Assembly (NCBI GenBank): GCA_916610825.1
Contig: OU744450.1
Coordinates: 21,937,838 to 22,001,837, forward strand
DNA length: 64,000 nt
Origin: Haliclystus octoradiatus
Taxonomy: Eukaryota > Cnidaria > Staurozoa > Stauromedusae > Haliclystidae
Direction of reading: 5' to 3'
In this document: positions 10,935 to 22,244 of the stretch, piece after piece
How the letters are laid out: the number at the start of each line of letters is the position of its first letter
Position numbering within the stretch: position 1 is the first letter of the stretch
Program-made: the position numbers and the translations under genes
Notes under the pieces: model-generated
Told to the model about the DNA's origin: nothing
The model's input: the letters and a program-made list of their open reading frames with translations, nothing else
The model's database searches: none

Positions 10935-13900
10935 TTAATGTGTAGAAGGATCGGATGGATCAAAACGCACAGGCGGTTTACTAACTCGTCCAGATCGTGT
11001 ATGTACATTATCATTATTATTAAATCTTGAGGTTGGTCTCACATGAGACCTAGCCCTCACAAGTTGCTGACCGGAATCTGTTGAAATTGTTGTACGGTCT
11101 TCAGACGAACTTACTGCAATACCACGGACGTTATTGTTACCATGTCTAAATAAAACTCTTTCCCCGTCATTGGGAATAGGTACATTACTAATATTATTAC
11201 CGCTATCGTGATATTTTTTCATTGCTAACTTAGCTTTTAATTGACTATCTACATTTACAGCTTTTGATGAAAATAAAGCAGGAATTGCCGTTATAGGACG
11301 TCGACCTGTCAAAGCATGCAAAGGCGATGTACCGATCATACGATGATGAGAAGTACGCATAATAAATAAAACGTGACGTAAACGTTGGTTATTACTAAGA
11401 TCGTCACAACGAGACCATCGTCTTTTAAAAGTCCGGTGAAAACGTTCAACCATCCCATTAGATCTGGGGTATCGCGGGGCCGAGTGTCGAATTGTAACGC
11501 CCCATGATGACAAAAATGACTTAAACTTCTTAGACGTAAACTGCGATCCGTTATCAGACATGATCTCTAAACACGGACCATGAGAACAAAATACAGATTC
11601 TAAAGCATCTAAAATATCAGGCGTTTTCTCACGTTTTATAGAAAACACTTCAGGGTAACGAGACCCATAATCAACAATACTTAAATATGGTTTACCATCT
11701 ACATGGAAAATATCCATTGCTAAAGTGTGCCACGGCGGTAATACATCAGATGGCTTTAACTCAGTATTAGGCCACCGTTCATCGAATTCTTTACATTGTT
11801 CACAATGTTCAATAATAGTTTTTACTTCTTTGGTCAAACCAGGCCACCATACTGATGATAAATTAGACAATGTAGATTTTAAACCAACATGACTGTCGTG
11901 CGCAGAATAAATAACACGTTCACGTAAGGTAGATGGAATGACAATCTGTGAACCTCTTAGCAGTAAACGTGGCTGTGAAGAAACAGATAATGAATAACGT
12001 TCTTTAAAATAACAATCCAAATTTTCAGGTAAGTTAGACCAATTACTAGTCTCTAAACAATTGATAACTAACGACAACGCATTACTTGCAGCTGTTTCGC
12101 GGGAAACTTCTTTTATAGACACAAATTCAGGAGTAAGAAATTGTGTAGCGTCATCAAGAACAACTGATGCAATTTCACTGTAATCTTTAGTAGACAATTC
12201 AGTGGTGTCATCCGCAATAGGTGAACGAGATAAAGTATCTGCTAATGTATTCATCTGTTCACGGGCCGGTTTATAACAAATAGTGCCCCCAAAAGAAGCT
12301 AATCTCATTAACATACGCTGTAAACGAGGGGCAACATCGTCAAATGGTTTTTTCCAAATAGACTCTAAAGGTTTATGGTCAGTCCAAAATTGTACAGGAC
12401 CACCCAAAATAAATTGTCGGAAACGAGTAGCACCAAACACAATAGATAATAGTTCACGCTCCATCTGCGAGTATTTCTGCTCAGTGGAGGTGAGGGATCG
12501 ACTAGCGCACAAAACAGGCTTCCATTCATTGTTATGCAATTGCATGAGCACAGCTCCTAATCCATGTGGACTTGCATCGGACAAAACAGCAGTAGTAGCA
12601 TTACAATCGTAAAATGCAAACGAAGTAGTTGCAGCACATCGTAAATCATCCTTCATTTTATCCCAACAATTATCAATAGCGCTCTGATCATATGAGCCCT
12701 TCAATATATCTCGTATAGCTTTTAAATTGTTAGGTAATGAAGGTAAAAATTTTTGCAAGTAGTTTAACATACCTAACAAACGACGCGCTTCTGTGACAGA
12801 CTTTGGTGGTTGTAATGCCAAAGCTTCAGTAATTTTTGTAAGATCTGGAGCCAGACCAGCAGCAGAAATTGTATGACCAAGATAAAGCAACTGTTCTTGT
12901 GCAAATTTACATTTCTTTTTATTTAATTTTGCCCCAATGGATTTTAAACGTCGTAAAACAGCATTTAGACGAGCGTCATGTTCAGTACGGTCTTTGCCAA
13001 ATATAATTATATCGTCGATATAAACTAGACATCCAGGAAGATCAACTAAATGATCTGACATAACTCTTTGAAACAATTCAGGAGCAGAGCTCACACCAAA
13101 AGGTAAACGTTTAAATTTATAATTTCCAATATGAGTTGAGATTGTAGTTAATTCCGAAGAATCCGCATCGAGTTTGATTTGATGAAACCCGGACTCTAAA
13201 TCCAAACAGGAAAAGTATTTGGAACCAGACATCTTAGCGAAAAATGAATCAGCGTTTGGAATGGCATAACGTTCTCGTTGAACAGCTTCGTTTAAACGTC
13301 TAAAATCGCCGCAAAGACGTACATTTCCATTTTTTCGCCAAGCGACAACAATCGGCGATAACCATTTACTAGGGCCAGTCACTCTCTCCAATATATCAGC
13401 GTTAACCATCTTTTCTATTTCTTTTTCAACTGGTTTATGTAATCTGAAAGCAAGCTTTCGTGCACCTTGAACAATAGGTGTAACATTAGATTTAACATTA
13501 ATTGTTGCAACACCAATATTTCCTAGCGTTTCATCGACAGCACTTACGCTGACATCGTATGCTTCAGGTAATTGTAACGGCTGTCCTCCTAATAATAAAT
13601 AGTCGGAATAACTCAACAGAGGACATTTTAATTTCTTTATACATTTAGCCTTGATCAAAATTGCCTTGTCGCTTGATGAGGCCGACACTTTGATTTTTCC
13701 TTCAGCAATAATAGGTATCTTTTTACTATTCCATGGTTTCACAAAAGTGTCAGTAAGCATTTTAAATTCTTGACCTTTCTTTAAATATTCTACAGGTAAC
13801 ATCGTTGCCGTACTTCCAGGATCGATTAAAAATTTCAAAGGGTCTCCGTTTACAAATAAATGTACATAAGCACGCTCACCTGGCTGAGCGGAAGTTAATG

Positions 13901-14768
13901 CAAAAGAAATTTCCGACTCATTCGATGATGAGGTGTTATCCTCATTGTCAAGAGCAGCGCTTTTATCAGAGCGATGTGATTTACGCCTGACAGATACTTT
14001 ATGCTGTGATGGCGTCCTTGTCTTGTTAACACTGTCATTCGCATATTTACTACGCTGACAAACGCTGTGAAAATGATTACGAAGTCCACATGATGAACAT
14101 GATTTCCCATATGCAGGACAGCGTCCAACAGCGTGCGATCGTCCACAATATTTGCATGAATCGATAATCTTTGTATTATTTGCAGTTGTAGCGGCGATAA
14201 TCTCTGTTTTAACAGCATCTGATCTATTAACAGTTTCATAACTTGAGACTAATTTTGTACATTCGTCAATAGTTAAAGAGTCAAAATCCTGTTGCAATAA
14301 TAATCGTTTTGCGTCTTCGTTTCGGACACCACGAACCAACAAATCCCGCATTAACATATCTCCGGTTAGGGTGCGGTCAGTGTAACCAGTCTCATCATAT
14401 AAATTTCTCAATTGTTGTAAGTATTCATGTATTGGCTCGTCTTCACTTTGACGACAATCAAATAACTTACAACGGTAATCCAAATGTCGTCTCTGTGGTT
14501 TCAGGATCTTAGTTATTCCTTTGAGGACATTAGTGACAGTTTCCGTGTTGTCGGCCAAATTAAACGTACAGTTTTTCTTGGTAAATTGCCGGAACTCTTC
14601 GCCTGCAATGTTGTAGAGAATAGCAAGCTTCTTTGCTTCTGATTGCAGTGCTAAGTCGGTGGCAGTCATATAGGTTTGGAAACCGAATTTCCACTTCGTA
14701 AATCGGTCATATGCATCACGTTGACCAGGATTGAATTCAGGCGGAAGACGCCCACGAAAAGTTGCCAT
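10935..14768 (-). CDS. Gypsy Gag-Pol polyprotein (1277 aa)
   Basis: Single polyprotein read on the minus strand from ATG at 14768. In order: Gag-like N-terminus (about 1-200); zinc-knuckle region with CKYCGRSHAVGRCPAYG and CSSCGLRNHFHSVC (about 205-240); retropepsin-like protease with FLIDPGSTATMLP near 315; reverse transcriptase with VYIDDIIIFG near 582; RNase H (VLSDASPHGLGAVLMQ); integrase with an HHCC finger (HDSHVGLK...HCEQC), a DDE core (AMDIFHVDGKPYLSIVDYGS, DNGSQFTSKKFK, and the E of NGMVERFHR) and a basic C-terminal tail. The protease active site reads DPGS where most relatives have DTG or DSG. No stop or frameshift interrupts the frame. It makes the capsid and the enzymes for reverse transcription and integration of the element. 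Confidence 0.96.
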   Translation of the reverse strand: MATFRGRLPPEFNPGQRDAYDRFTKWKFGFQTYMTATDLALQSEAKKLAILYNIAGEEFRQFTKKNCTFNLADNTETVTNVLKGITKILKPQRRHLDYRCKLFDCRQSEDEPIHEYLQQLRNLYDETGYTDRTLTGDMLMRDLLVRGVRNEDAKRLLLQQDFDSLTIDECTKLVSSYETVNRSDAVKTEIIAATTANNTKIIDSCKYCGRSHAVGRCPAYGKSCSSCGLRNHFHSVCQRSKYANDSVNKTRTPSQHKVSVRRKSHRSDKSAALDNEDNTSSSNESEISFALTSAQPGERAYVHLFVNGDPLKFLIDPGSTATMLPVEYLKKGQEFKMLTDTFVKPWNSKKIPIIAEGKIKVSASSSDKAILIKAKCIKKLKCPLLSYSDYLLLGGQPLQLPEAYDVSVSAVDETLGNIGVATINVKSNVTPIVQGARKLAFRLHKPVEKEIEKMVNADILERVTGPSKWLSPIVVAWRKNGNVRLCGDFRRLNEAVQRERYAIPNADSFFAKMSGSKYFSCLDLESGFHQIKLDADSSELTTISTHIGNYKFKRLPFGVSSAPELFQRVMSDHLVDLPGCLVYIDDIIIFGKDRTEHDARLNAVLRRLKSIGAKLNKKKCKFAQEQLLYLGHTISAAGLAPDLTKITEALALQPPKSVTEARRLLGMLNYLQKFLPSLPNNLKAIRDILKGSYDQSAIDNCWDKMKDDLRCAATTSFAFYDCNATTAVLSDASPHGLGAVLMQLHNNEWKPVLCASRSLTSTEQKYSQMERELLSIVFGATRFRQFILGGPVQFWTDHKPLESIWKKPFDDVAPRLQRMLMRLASFGGTICYKPAREQMNTLADTLSRSPIADDTTELSTKDYSEIASVVLDDATQFLTPEFVSIKEVSRETAASNALSLVINCLETSNWSNLPENLDCYFKERYSLSVSSQPRLLLRGSQIVIPSTLRERVIYSAHDSHVGLKSTLSNLSSVWWPGLTKEVKTIIEHCEQCKEFDERWPNTELKPSDVLPPWHTLAMDIFHVDGKPYLSIVDYGSRYPEVFSIKREKTPDILDALESVFCSHGPCLEIMSDNGSQFTSKKFKSFLSSWGVTIRHSAPRYPRSNGMVERFHRTFKRRWSRCDDLSNNQRLRHVLFIMRTSHHRMIGTSPLHALTGRRPITAIPALFSSKAVNVDSQLKAKLAMKKYHDSGNNISNVPIPNDGERVLFRHGNNNVRGIAVSSSEDRTTISTDSGQQLVRARSHVRPTSRFNNNDNVHTRSGRVSKPPVRFDPSDPSTH

Positions 14769-14835
14769 AACGTAAAAATATGGTTGATTATATATGCATG
14801 AAAAAAAAAATATATAAATCTATCCACTGTGCCAA

Positions 14836-14994
14836 TGTAGAGTCGGATAAATACATAAAGAATACAACGTTAGTAATATAACAACATCAAGTATAATTCA
14901 GATCCACTTCAAAACTCTTCTGTCTCACATCTCTTGATCCACTTACTTATACATTCTATCACGAGGCTGGCCTCTAACTCATGCTAAACCAACA
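14836..14994 (-). repeat. 5' LTR of Gypsy element
   Basis: 159-bp copy at the 5' side of the minus-strand element, followed on the minus strand by the PBS-like sequence. Confidence 0.95.
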
Positions 14995-15162
14995 TTTGTC
15001 GAATGATTAATTCACAATGATTAATTCTCGATATCATGAGATCGTTCAAATGGATATGTATGAATCCATCTACATTGTGATTTAATATTAAAACTTACAA
15101 TTATTACTGTATATGTCGCAGCTTTTATAAGCCGCTTCAATACCCGGATTCAAAAACAAATA

Positions 15163-17463
15163 TTGCGGATTGTTCAAATGAATTTACAATCATTTGTTAG
15201 AAGAATAATGTACATTAGATTGCGGTCTCTTATGTATATTAGTACACGCAGGTGCATTGTATATTCGCTCCTCAGTTTCATGTTAGAAGTTGTTACTTTT
15301 AGTGATGTTTGGAGCCCTTTGGATATAAAGTGTAACCCGCTTAAGTGCAATTCGGATAAGTGGAATTCGCGTTTATCTGCAACCTGATTCTGAAAACCTA
15401 TAAATTATTTTCTGGTCAAATGTTTGCTAAGCAATTTCGGATAAGTGCAAATTCGGATAAATGCAACTGAAATCGTTGGCAATTCTTACTTGCACTTAAG
15501 CGGATTACACTGTTTAGAATAAAATAATGGAATACCACACAACATAAATAGTTTCGCTAGAGGTTCGCTGTATCTCATAGTAACACTAGGTGCACATTAT
15601 TATTGACCATTTAATCCATTTACGATTAGCATAAAAATGAAATAAAAATTCACTAAAAACTTGAGAATGCCTAAGTATTGTGATGAAAACTTTCCATAAT
15701 CTCTACCAAAATGATCAAAAATTTGACTGAAACTTAGTAAAATCTGATCAAATTCAATTATTATAATATATGCTAAATTATGCTGCTGTCGACATTACTT
15801 GGTTCTATGAAGTATTGTATGGTATTATAGCTCTGAATAAAAATATGGTACGAAATGACTTACATGAATGCGAGGAATTGCTAAATTGAGGCTAATCTGA
15901 GATATGCTCACTATACTGTTATTTTCGTCCTGTCTTCGTCTATGATATAATTTGATTATTGCAAGCATACTATATAACTTGATCCAAATTTTGTCTCATT
16001 TGTTTTGAGTAATCATTCTTGCATTTTTACTTTATAGAACCCGCTATAGTAGAGGGGATTACGATAAACACTTGGCTAGATCAGATCGCTTTATTACAAA
16101 ATTAATCAGAGTTAGCGTTCTTATATGTGTCCATGTTTCTATAATTAAGTATAGTTCATAAATTACAGCTGTGTTATAAGTGTTATATAAGTGTGGTGTT
16201 ACCATTCTGCGTTACATGGGGGTAACCGTGTCCCGATCGGGGTCCGATTAACAGATCTAGGTTGAGATTGTTCTGCCCTAAGAACATTCATGGAGCCTTT
16301 CAAGTAAATATCTGTGAATGTATCGCAATAATAGTCAATCATGAAATAATATCCATGGTGCGGTCGTTTACAATTACCCTTTATTTTATGCGAGTGAGCT
16401 TCAGTGGTTACGTGGTTGGTTACCTAACTTATACCTTGAAGTTATATATAATAGACAAATTGAATCTTGAATGTGTTTATGTCTATCTTTATCCATTGCA
16501 ATCATAAACGCAATGATTCGACGAGCACTATTCTGTTATTGTTTGTATGGTAATTTCAATGAACCTCCCATTGAACAGTTCACAGCCAACTGAACCATCT
16601 GCCAAGTGATAAGTTAATTTCGTAAATGAGGGAGGCTGATAAAGAGATACGAGAGTTTGCATGGAAAAAAGAAAATAGAACTCAGTTTTATAGTGAGAAC
16701 ATTAATAGATGGGATATCGCTAGAGGCTCTAATGATGTCTCACCTACTATAAAACTTAGAGGGAATATGATATCAAGCGAGATGATAAATTGATTTTGTT
16801 TGTCTTGCTTGTTTGTAAATAATTCCTCTCTTGGGAATAGCATGTGTTAGCGGTAAACAACGAAAATATTCAGTAGTATACTTGAAAATATAACAAAAGT
16901 TAATTCAAATTGGCATTAATTCATGCCCTCATTTTATCAGAAAGAAATGAATGGAACTAATTCAGTCGTATCATTTTCCCCTTGTCTCTTGAAAAGAATT
17001 TAAATGAAACACCTTATTACGACCATATTTGTTCATTTGTTTTAAACATAGAAAATGTTGTTAAAATATTATGTTAAATTGCGCTCACTTGTTCAATATT
17101 TTGAGGATGTATTTTTACAAATATACATTCGAAATTCTATATAGATGTTGTACTTGACTTTCTGCAGCCAAGAAATTAGTTCAACATTAACAAAGGAAAT
17201 AACTCTCAGCCTCTCAAGAGTCTCACCCAATCTAAGGAATATAGTGCATAACTAACTGATAGACACTTTGAAATCAGACATTACTATATGCCAATTAACG
17301 AAGCTCGAAGTGGCGTAATTTTTTTCTGAAACAGATTAAAAGTTGGTTTGGTAAGTTGTTGTACTTTATTACTGACGAACGTATGGTATATATTTGGTTA
17401 TCTTGGTCTAATTATAGCATTATAATAATTAAGAATAAGCAAATAAGAGCCTATAATTTTTGA
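15163..17463 (+). repeat. Tandem segmental duplication, left copy
   Basis: A block of about 2.3 kb that recurs in the same order and orientation at 17573-18930. Shared landmarks: 'gtgatgtttggagccctttggatat', 'tggaataccacacaacataaatagtttcgc', 'gatcggggtccgattaaca', 'cctctcttgggaatagca', 'ttactgacgaacgtatgg'. This copy carries a MITE at 15328-15514 and about 500 bp (16291-16815) not found in the right copy. Divergence is clearly visible, so the duplication is not recent. No gene is recognised in it. Confidence 0.85.
15328..15514 (+). mobile_element. MITE with AGTGTAACCCGCTTAAGTGC ends
   Basis: A 187-bp non-coding element with roughly 22-bp terminal inverted repeats (AGTGTAACCCGCTTAAGTGC against the reverse complement of TTGCACTTAAGCGGATTACACT) and TA on each side. 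The matching place in the tandem duplicate (around 17740) has no insert. A related copy is at 43119-43302. TA target and CAGTG-type ends suggest a pogo/Tc1-mariner parent. Confidence 0.85.
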
Positions 17464-17572
17464 TTCATATTTAAGGTATCAGCATCCGGTCGAATTGTCC
17501 AGTTGGGACATTTAATAGATATGTGAATATTTTGAATTATTTTCACTTTATCAGGACTACATGTAATGTAGT

Positions 17573-18930
17573 ATTGCGGAATTTTCAAATGAATGTTGTA
17601 GAAGAAAAATGTATACTAGCTAGATTCCGATTTCTGTACTGTTAGTATATGTACAGGCATGTACATTGTATATCCGTTCCGCAGTCTCATGTTAGAAGTT
17701 GTGACCTTTAGTGATGTTTGGAGCCCTTTGGATATATAAAATAAAATAATGGAATACCACACAACATAAATAGTTTCGCTAGAGGTTCGATGTATCTCAC
17801 AGCAACACTAGTGGCACCTTATGACCATTAATCCATTTACGATTAGATTAATTAGCATCATAATAAATAAATGAAATAAAATGAAATAAATTCACTAAAA
17901 ACTCAAGAATAATAAATGTGACGAAAATTTCCAATAATCTTTATCAAATTTTTTTTGAATGACCAAAAATTTGATTGAAACTTTGAAATCTGATCAAATA
18001 ACAATTATTATATGTTAAACTATGCTGTTATCATTAGTTGGATCTATGGACCATGCGGGGGACCATGTCTCTATAATTAGGTATACAGTATAGTTCATAG
18101 TAGTCATGCTGTGTTATATAAGCGTTGTGTTACGTAAGTCCATTTTGCGCTGTATACAGGGGGATAAATGTGTTTCGATCGGGGTCCGATTAACATATCT
18201 AGGTTAAAAATGTTCTGCCCTAATGTAAAATAATGCCTCTCTTGGGAATAGCACGTGTTAGTTGTAAACAACGAAAATATTCAGTAGTATACTTGAAAAT
18301 ATAACAAAAGTTAATTCAAATTGGCATTAATTTCATGCCTTCTTTTTATCAGAAATGAAATAAATGGTTGAATTGCTCACCAATTTGTACGTTTGTTTGA
18401 TAATTATTCGTTTTTAATCGAGAACAATTTATTACGATTGCACTTGTGTCATTTTCCCGCTTGTCCCTTGAAATGTGTTGCAATGAAATTCCTTACGGAA
18501 TCTATACTTGTTGATTTGTTACACATAAAAAATGATGTTTAAAAATCGCGCCCATTTTTTCAATATTTTGAGGATATATTTTTACAAATATAACATTCGA
18601 AATTCTATATAGAGGTTGTACTTGACTTTCTGCAGGCCAGAAATTGGTTTAACATTAACAAAGGAAATAGCTCTCAGCCTCTCACCCAATCTAAGGAATA
18701 TAGTGCATAACTAATGGATAGACACTTTGAAAGCAGACATTTCCTATATGCCAATTAATGAAGCTCGTAGTGGCGTCATTTATTTCTGAAACAGATTAAA
18801 AGTTGGTTTGGTAAGTTGTTGTACTTTATTACTGACGAACGTATGGTAGATATTTGGTTATCTTGGTCTAATTTATCGCATTATAATAATTAAGAATAAA
18901 CAAATATGAGCTTATAATTTTGACGCATTT
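17573..18930 (+). repeat. Tandem segmental duplication, right copy
   Basis: Second copy of the 15163-17463 block, shortened by internal losses and lacking the MITE. Homology runs from 'attgcgga.ttttcaaatgaat' to 'attataataattaagaataaacaaat'. Confidence 0.85.
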
Positions 18931-20228
18931 AGATCTGTGAGTATTTTCACTTTACCGTAACTACGCTGTAATGATGTAGAACAAACCCAAGAACAAGGTC
19001 AAGGTTTTTCTTATATTATATTTTTTATTGACAGTATCTACATAATACATTTTCAAAATTACACTCCTATATATGTATGCAATATTGACATACTTCAAAA
19101 TAAAATAAGACTGGAAGTCATTGTGACGGTTCAGTTTTTGATGAACGATTTCGCTTCAAACTCAAAACAAATTTATACTCCAGTCGAAAGTAATACATAT
19201 ATTTTCCATAATTTTGGATAATCGAAACATCTTAACTAATCAACGTCAAAATTGCGAAAGTGTAAAACAAATCGCTTACAGACTTAGCTGTATGATGGAT
19301 CAGGGCGGGTATCCGAGATTCGAGCATATCAGTATATGCGAATTTCCATATCGTCTGCTTTCGAACTACAATATATTGTACACCAAAACTATCTTCACAA
19401 CTTGTATGCAGAGCTGCGACGGTTTGAGTTTATCTTAAATAAGACGGTTAGGGTTGTAAAGACCATATATAGAAACTGCTTCCGGATTTGTCGGTTTATA
19501 TAGATTGGGATATTGTCAAAATATGGGCTAAATTAATGTTGCATTATATGTTACACTTATAAAGGGATATACATATAACAAACCGATTTTCACTGACATG
19601 TGACAGACTAAAATTTAGTTTGTAAAGCGTAGATAATAAAACTGTTTAATTAACTTTAAACTAAAACTTTCAAAGACACTCAAAATGTACTTATACTAAT
19701 AAAACAGTATTCTACTTCATCTAGCCGAATATAAAGTAGGCTGGTATAATACAATAAATCAAGATAAACACACAGTGAAGTTATCAACATAGCAAATAAA
19801 TTGAGTAGAGAAAGCCGATTGAATACCATAATTGGATAAGATTACTTAACATCACATATAGGACTTGAACAATGAAGTAAAAACATGCTATAGCGTCCCC
19901 TCTGGACGGTGACTACCAGTTCATAATGGTCACTCAAGCAATGTTCAGGATAACAATATAGTTCTATTGAAACAAGGAAGTAAATTTATCACCTATCTCT
20001 AGCGTTCAATTATCTAAATCACATCGCTGACCGTTATACACAGGGGGCGTATATATTTGAATCACATCTCGTATGATAATCTCATACATTATTTAGCGTT
20101 GGTGACAGGAGTTACCATAAGCTCCTCTTTCATCAAGTTGAAATACTATATTGGCACCCATTTCGAACAAGATATAGATTCTTTGGATCAGATAATCTTG
20201 AGGGTTAATCGGATTATATGTATCGGTC
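18931..20228. other. Intergenic, nothing recognised
   Basis: AT-rich DNA. A short open frame at 19214-19438 has no recognisable motif or splice context and is not called. Confidence 0.5.
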
Positions 20229-20457
20229 ATTTTTTTTTTTTTTTTTTTTTATTTATCATTTTTCCACGAACCGGGTAAGCTTACAGCTTTTTTTCACCGG
20301 GGTGGTTGGTTAAATTGTTAGTATTTTGAAGCTTGTGTGCGTTTAATAGCCGGATGCCCTTCCTGACGCCAATCTATAGTGCTTCGGACAGGGATTGAAC
20401 CCGAGACCCTGCGGGCCGTGGCCCAACACCCTAGCCACTACACCAAGGCCGCACTTT
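20229..20457 (-). repeat. SINE-B (tRNA-headed), copy 1
   Basis: On the minus strand a tRNA-like head carries an A-box-like GGTGTAGTGGCTAGGGTG and a B box GGTTCAATCCC (from plus 'gggattgaacc' near 20392). It is followed by a body with GCGTCAGGAAGGGCATCCGG, a motif familiar from the 3' regions of RTE-mobilised SINEs, and it ends in a long A stretch (plus-strand T run at about 20229-20251). Confidence 0.85.
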
Positions 20458-20772
20458 TAGCTCATATATATATATATATTATATATCGATTGCAGTTCTG
20501 ATAAGGGTTCAACTCAGTTTCTATAATTATTTCTATTGTTGTGAAAACCCAAAATAATTGACTGAAAAATGTGGCAATTTGAATGTTAATATAGCGCTGA
20601 ATTTGGAAGATCATCTGTGGAGGGATAAAAATCTCAAAGTAAAATCGAGTACCCTTTCGTCAAAAAAAAATATGAAAGGATCTTCTATATGCAAACCTCT
20701 GTGAATGGTTTTACTCTGTCGAATTATCAAATTGATTTGAGGCATGCCCTGTCTTGTCTATGGATTTATTAG

Positions 20773-21063
20773 GTTAGAGGGTTGGCTCAGATGGCAGAGC
20801 AATCAGACTTAGATCTGACCATAACTGATCGACTGTGGTTCAATCTCCCGAAGTTCAATTCAGCCTCAGCCTTTGACTTCAAATCAATCGAAAAGACCAA
20901 ATGAGCACCATCTTCTGATGAAGAATGGATTGGTCTAGAGGGAATTACATTGTGAGTAGCTATGGCGCATTGTTGCATATTGTGACAATCGAGGCACCGC
21001 ATTTCACAATCATTGCTTCAGTTTCGGCTGGACGATGCCGTCAATTACTTATTCATTTAGTTA
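20773..21063 (+). repeat. SINE-A copy 2 (with tRNA head)
   Basis: Diverged plus-strand copy that retains the tRNA-like promoter: A-box-like GGCTCAGATGGCAGAGCAAT and B-box-like GTGGTTCAATCTCCC, then the SINE-A body ('gaatggattggtctagagggaattacattgtgagtag') and the tail GGACGATGCCGTCAATTACTT. The terminal hairpin is partly deleted. Confidence 0.8.
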
Positions 21064-21217
21064 TAAAAAATAAACATCCATGAACAATTATCCAAGTATT
21101 GCATACTCCGAAGTTCAGCGTCACATTATATGTCTTCGATGGCGTGCAATGCATGTATTGTAAGTTAACTATCATTCCATTTAGATATATGTGAGCGTTC
21201 AGCTAACTATTAAAGGT

Positions 21218-21455
21218 ACCCTTTTTTCAGAATTCATAAAAATGTTCAAAATATTCTTTGCCATGAAAAATTTTTGAGGTATATACTTCTTGACTTTTGG
21301 CCAATTTTTAACTTTTTTTTTGTAAACTTTTTCTTCTCGTCTTTTAATGATAATTATATTTTTTGAAAAATACTTTTTTCATCATCTGAAACATTTTTAT
21401 TGTCATTCTGCCAAAGTTCTATTTTAAAAACCCCGTTGAAGTACTTGGAAGGTTA
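21218..21455 (-). repeat. MITE family A, copy 2 (decayed)
   Basis: Reverse-oriented internal part of the family A MITE: 'ggtacccttttttcagaattc', 'ccatgaaaaatttttgaggtat', 'attctgccaaagttctatttt..aaaccccg'. The terminal repeats are lost. Confidence 0.6.
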
Positions 21456-22030
21456 CCGGACTGTAATTGGATATACAGATAATTGGACAGCCAATCTCAA
21501 TCCATCGTAGCTCGACGTCAAATTTACCTGTAAAGTTATCTAAAATTACCTATTATCATGTTTTCGAATCATGTAAGGGACTGTTAATTTTATACTGTCA
21601 AGATGGTCTCAACATATATGACGTGTTGTTTTTCATGGCTTTCCATATCGTTTAGTTCGAAAATTATAATATATTAATGAATTTGATTAGTACTTTATCC
21701 AAATTGCATGATGTAGCTGATATGCTACCTTCAACGACAACTATTTGTACATTTGTTTTGTCTTTTATGTTCCCGTGAGCAACCATTTATACCTATCCAA
21801 AATTGTCCTCTTTAAAATTTGCCTAAATAACCATCATCCAAGGCATGATGATCGCATTGACTTGAAACTATGAGAAATGGTTACTGTTAATCTGTTATGT
21901 GATGACTTGGGCATTATTTATTTAAGAGTTGTTGGGCTATTGACTTCCATCCTTAATTATAGTATTACTGAGGCAAAAACCGTTACCAGTCAGGGTAGGA
22001 AGGGAATCTGAATGCCAACAGCATCAACCT

Positions 22031-22244
22031 CGTATGTACATTTATTTATTTATTTATGATTTCCACAACTGGGAAGCCGGTAGCTTTTTTTACCAGAGTA
22101 CTATTGATTAATTAGTAGTGATTCTGGGGCGTATGCCCATTTAACTGACAGAGTGCCATCCTTGATGCCAAGCAATAATGTTTCTGACAGGAATAGAACC
22201 TTGAACCCAAGGGCCGAAGATCGACGCCCTAGCTACTACTTAAT
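22031..22244 (-). repeat. SINE-B, copy 2 (older)
   Basis: Diverged copy of 20229-20457 in the same orientation: 'aactgggaagccggtagctttttttacc', 'agagtgccatccttgatgcc' and 'caggaatagaaccttgaaccc' line up in order. The distal end is (TTTA)n-like (about 22033-22052). Confidence 0.75.

Larger units (their letters stand above)
10636..14994 (-). mobile_element. Gypsy-type LTR retrotransposon, apparently intact
   Basis: A 4.36-kb element in minus orientation with two 159-bp LTRs (10636-10794 and 14836-14994) reading TGTTGG...CTACA on the minus strand. It is flanked by TTTG (10632-10635 and 14995-14998), a 4-bp target duplication that is 5 bp if the terminal A is ambiguous. A PBS-like TTGGCACAGTGGATAG abuts the 5' LTR (minus sense), and a purine tract (GAAGAAGAAGCGAG) abuts the 3' LTR. 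One open frame fills the interior. No difference was seen between the LTRs, so it is young and potentially autonomous. Confidence 0.96.

Noticed and set aside
2902-14994. Endogenous retrovirus with an envelope gene
   Set aside because: Neither LTR element has room for or sequence of an envelope gene; both are plain retrotransposons.
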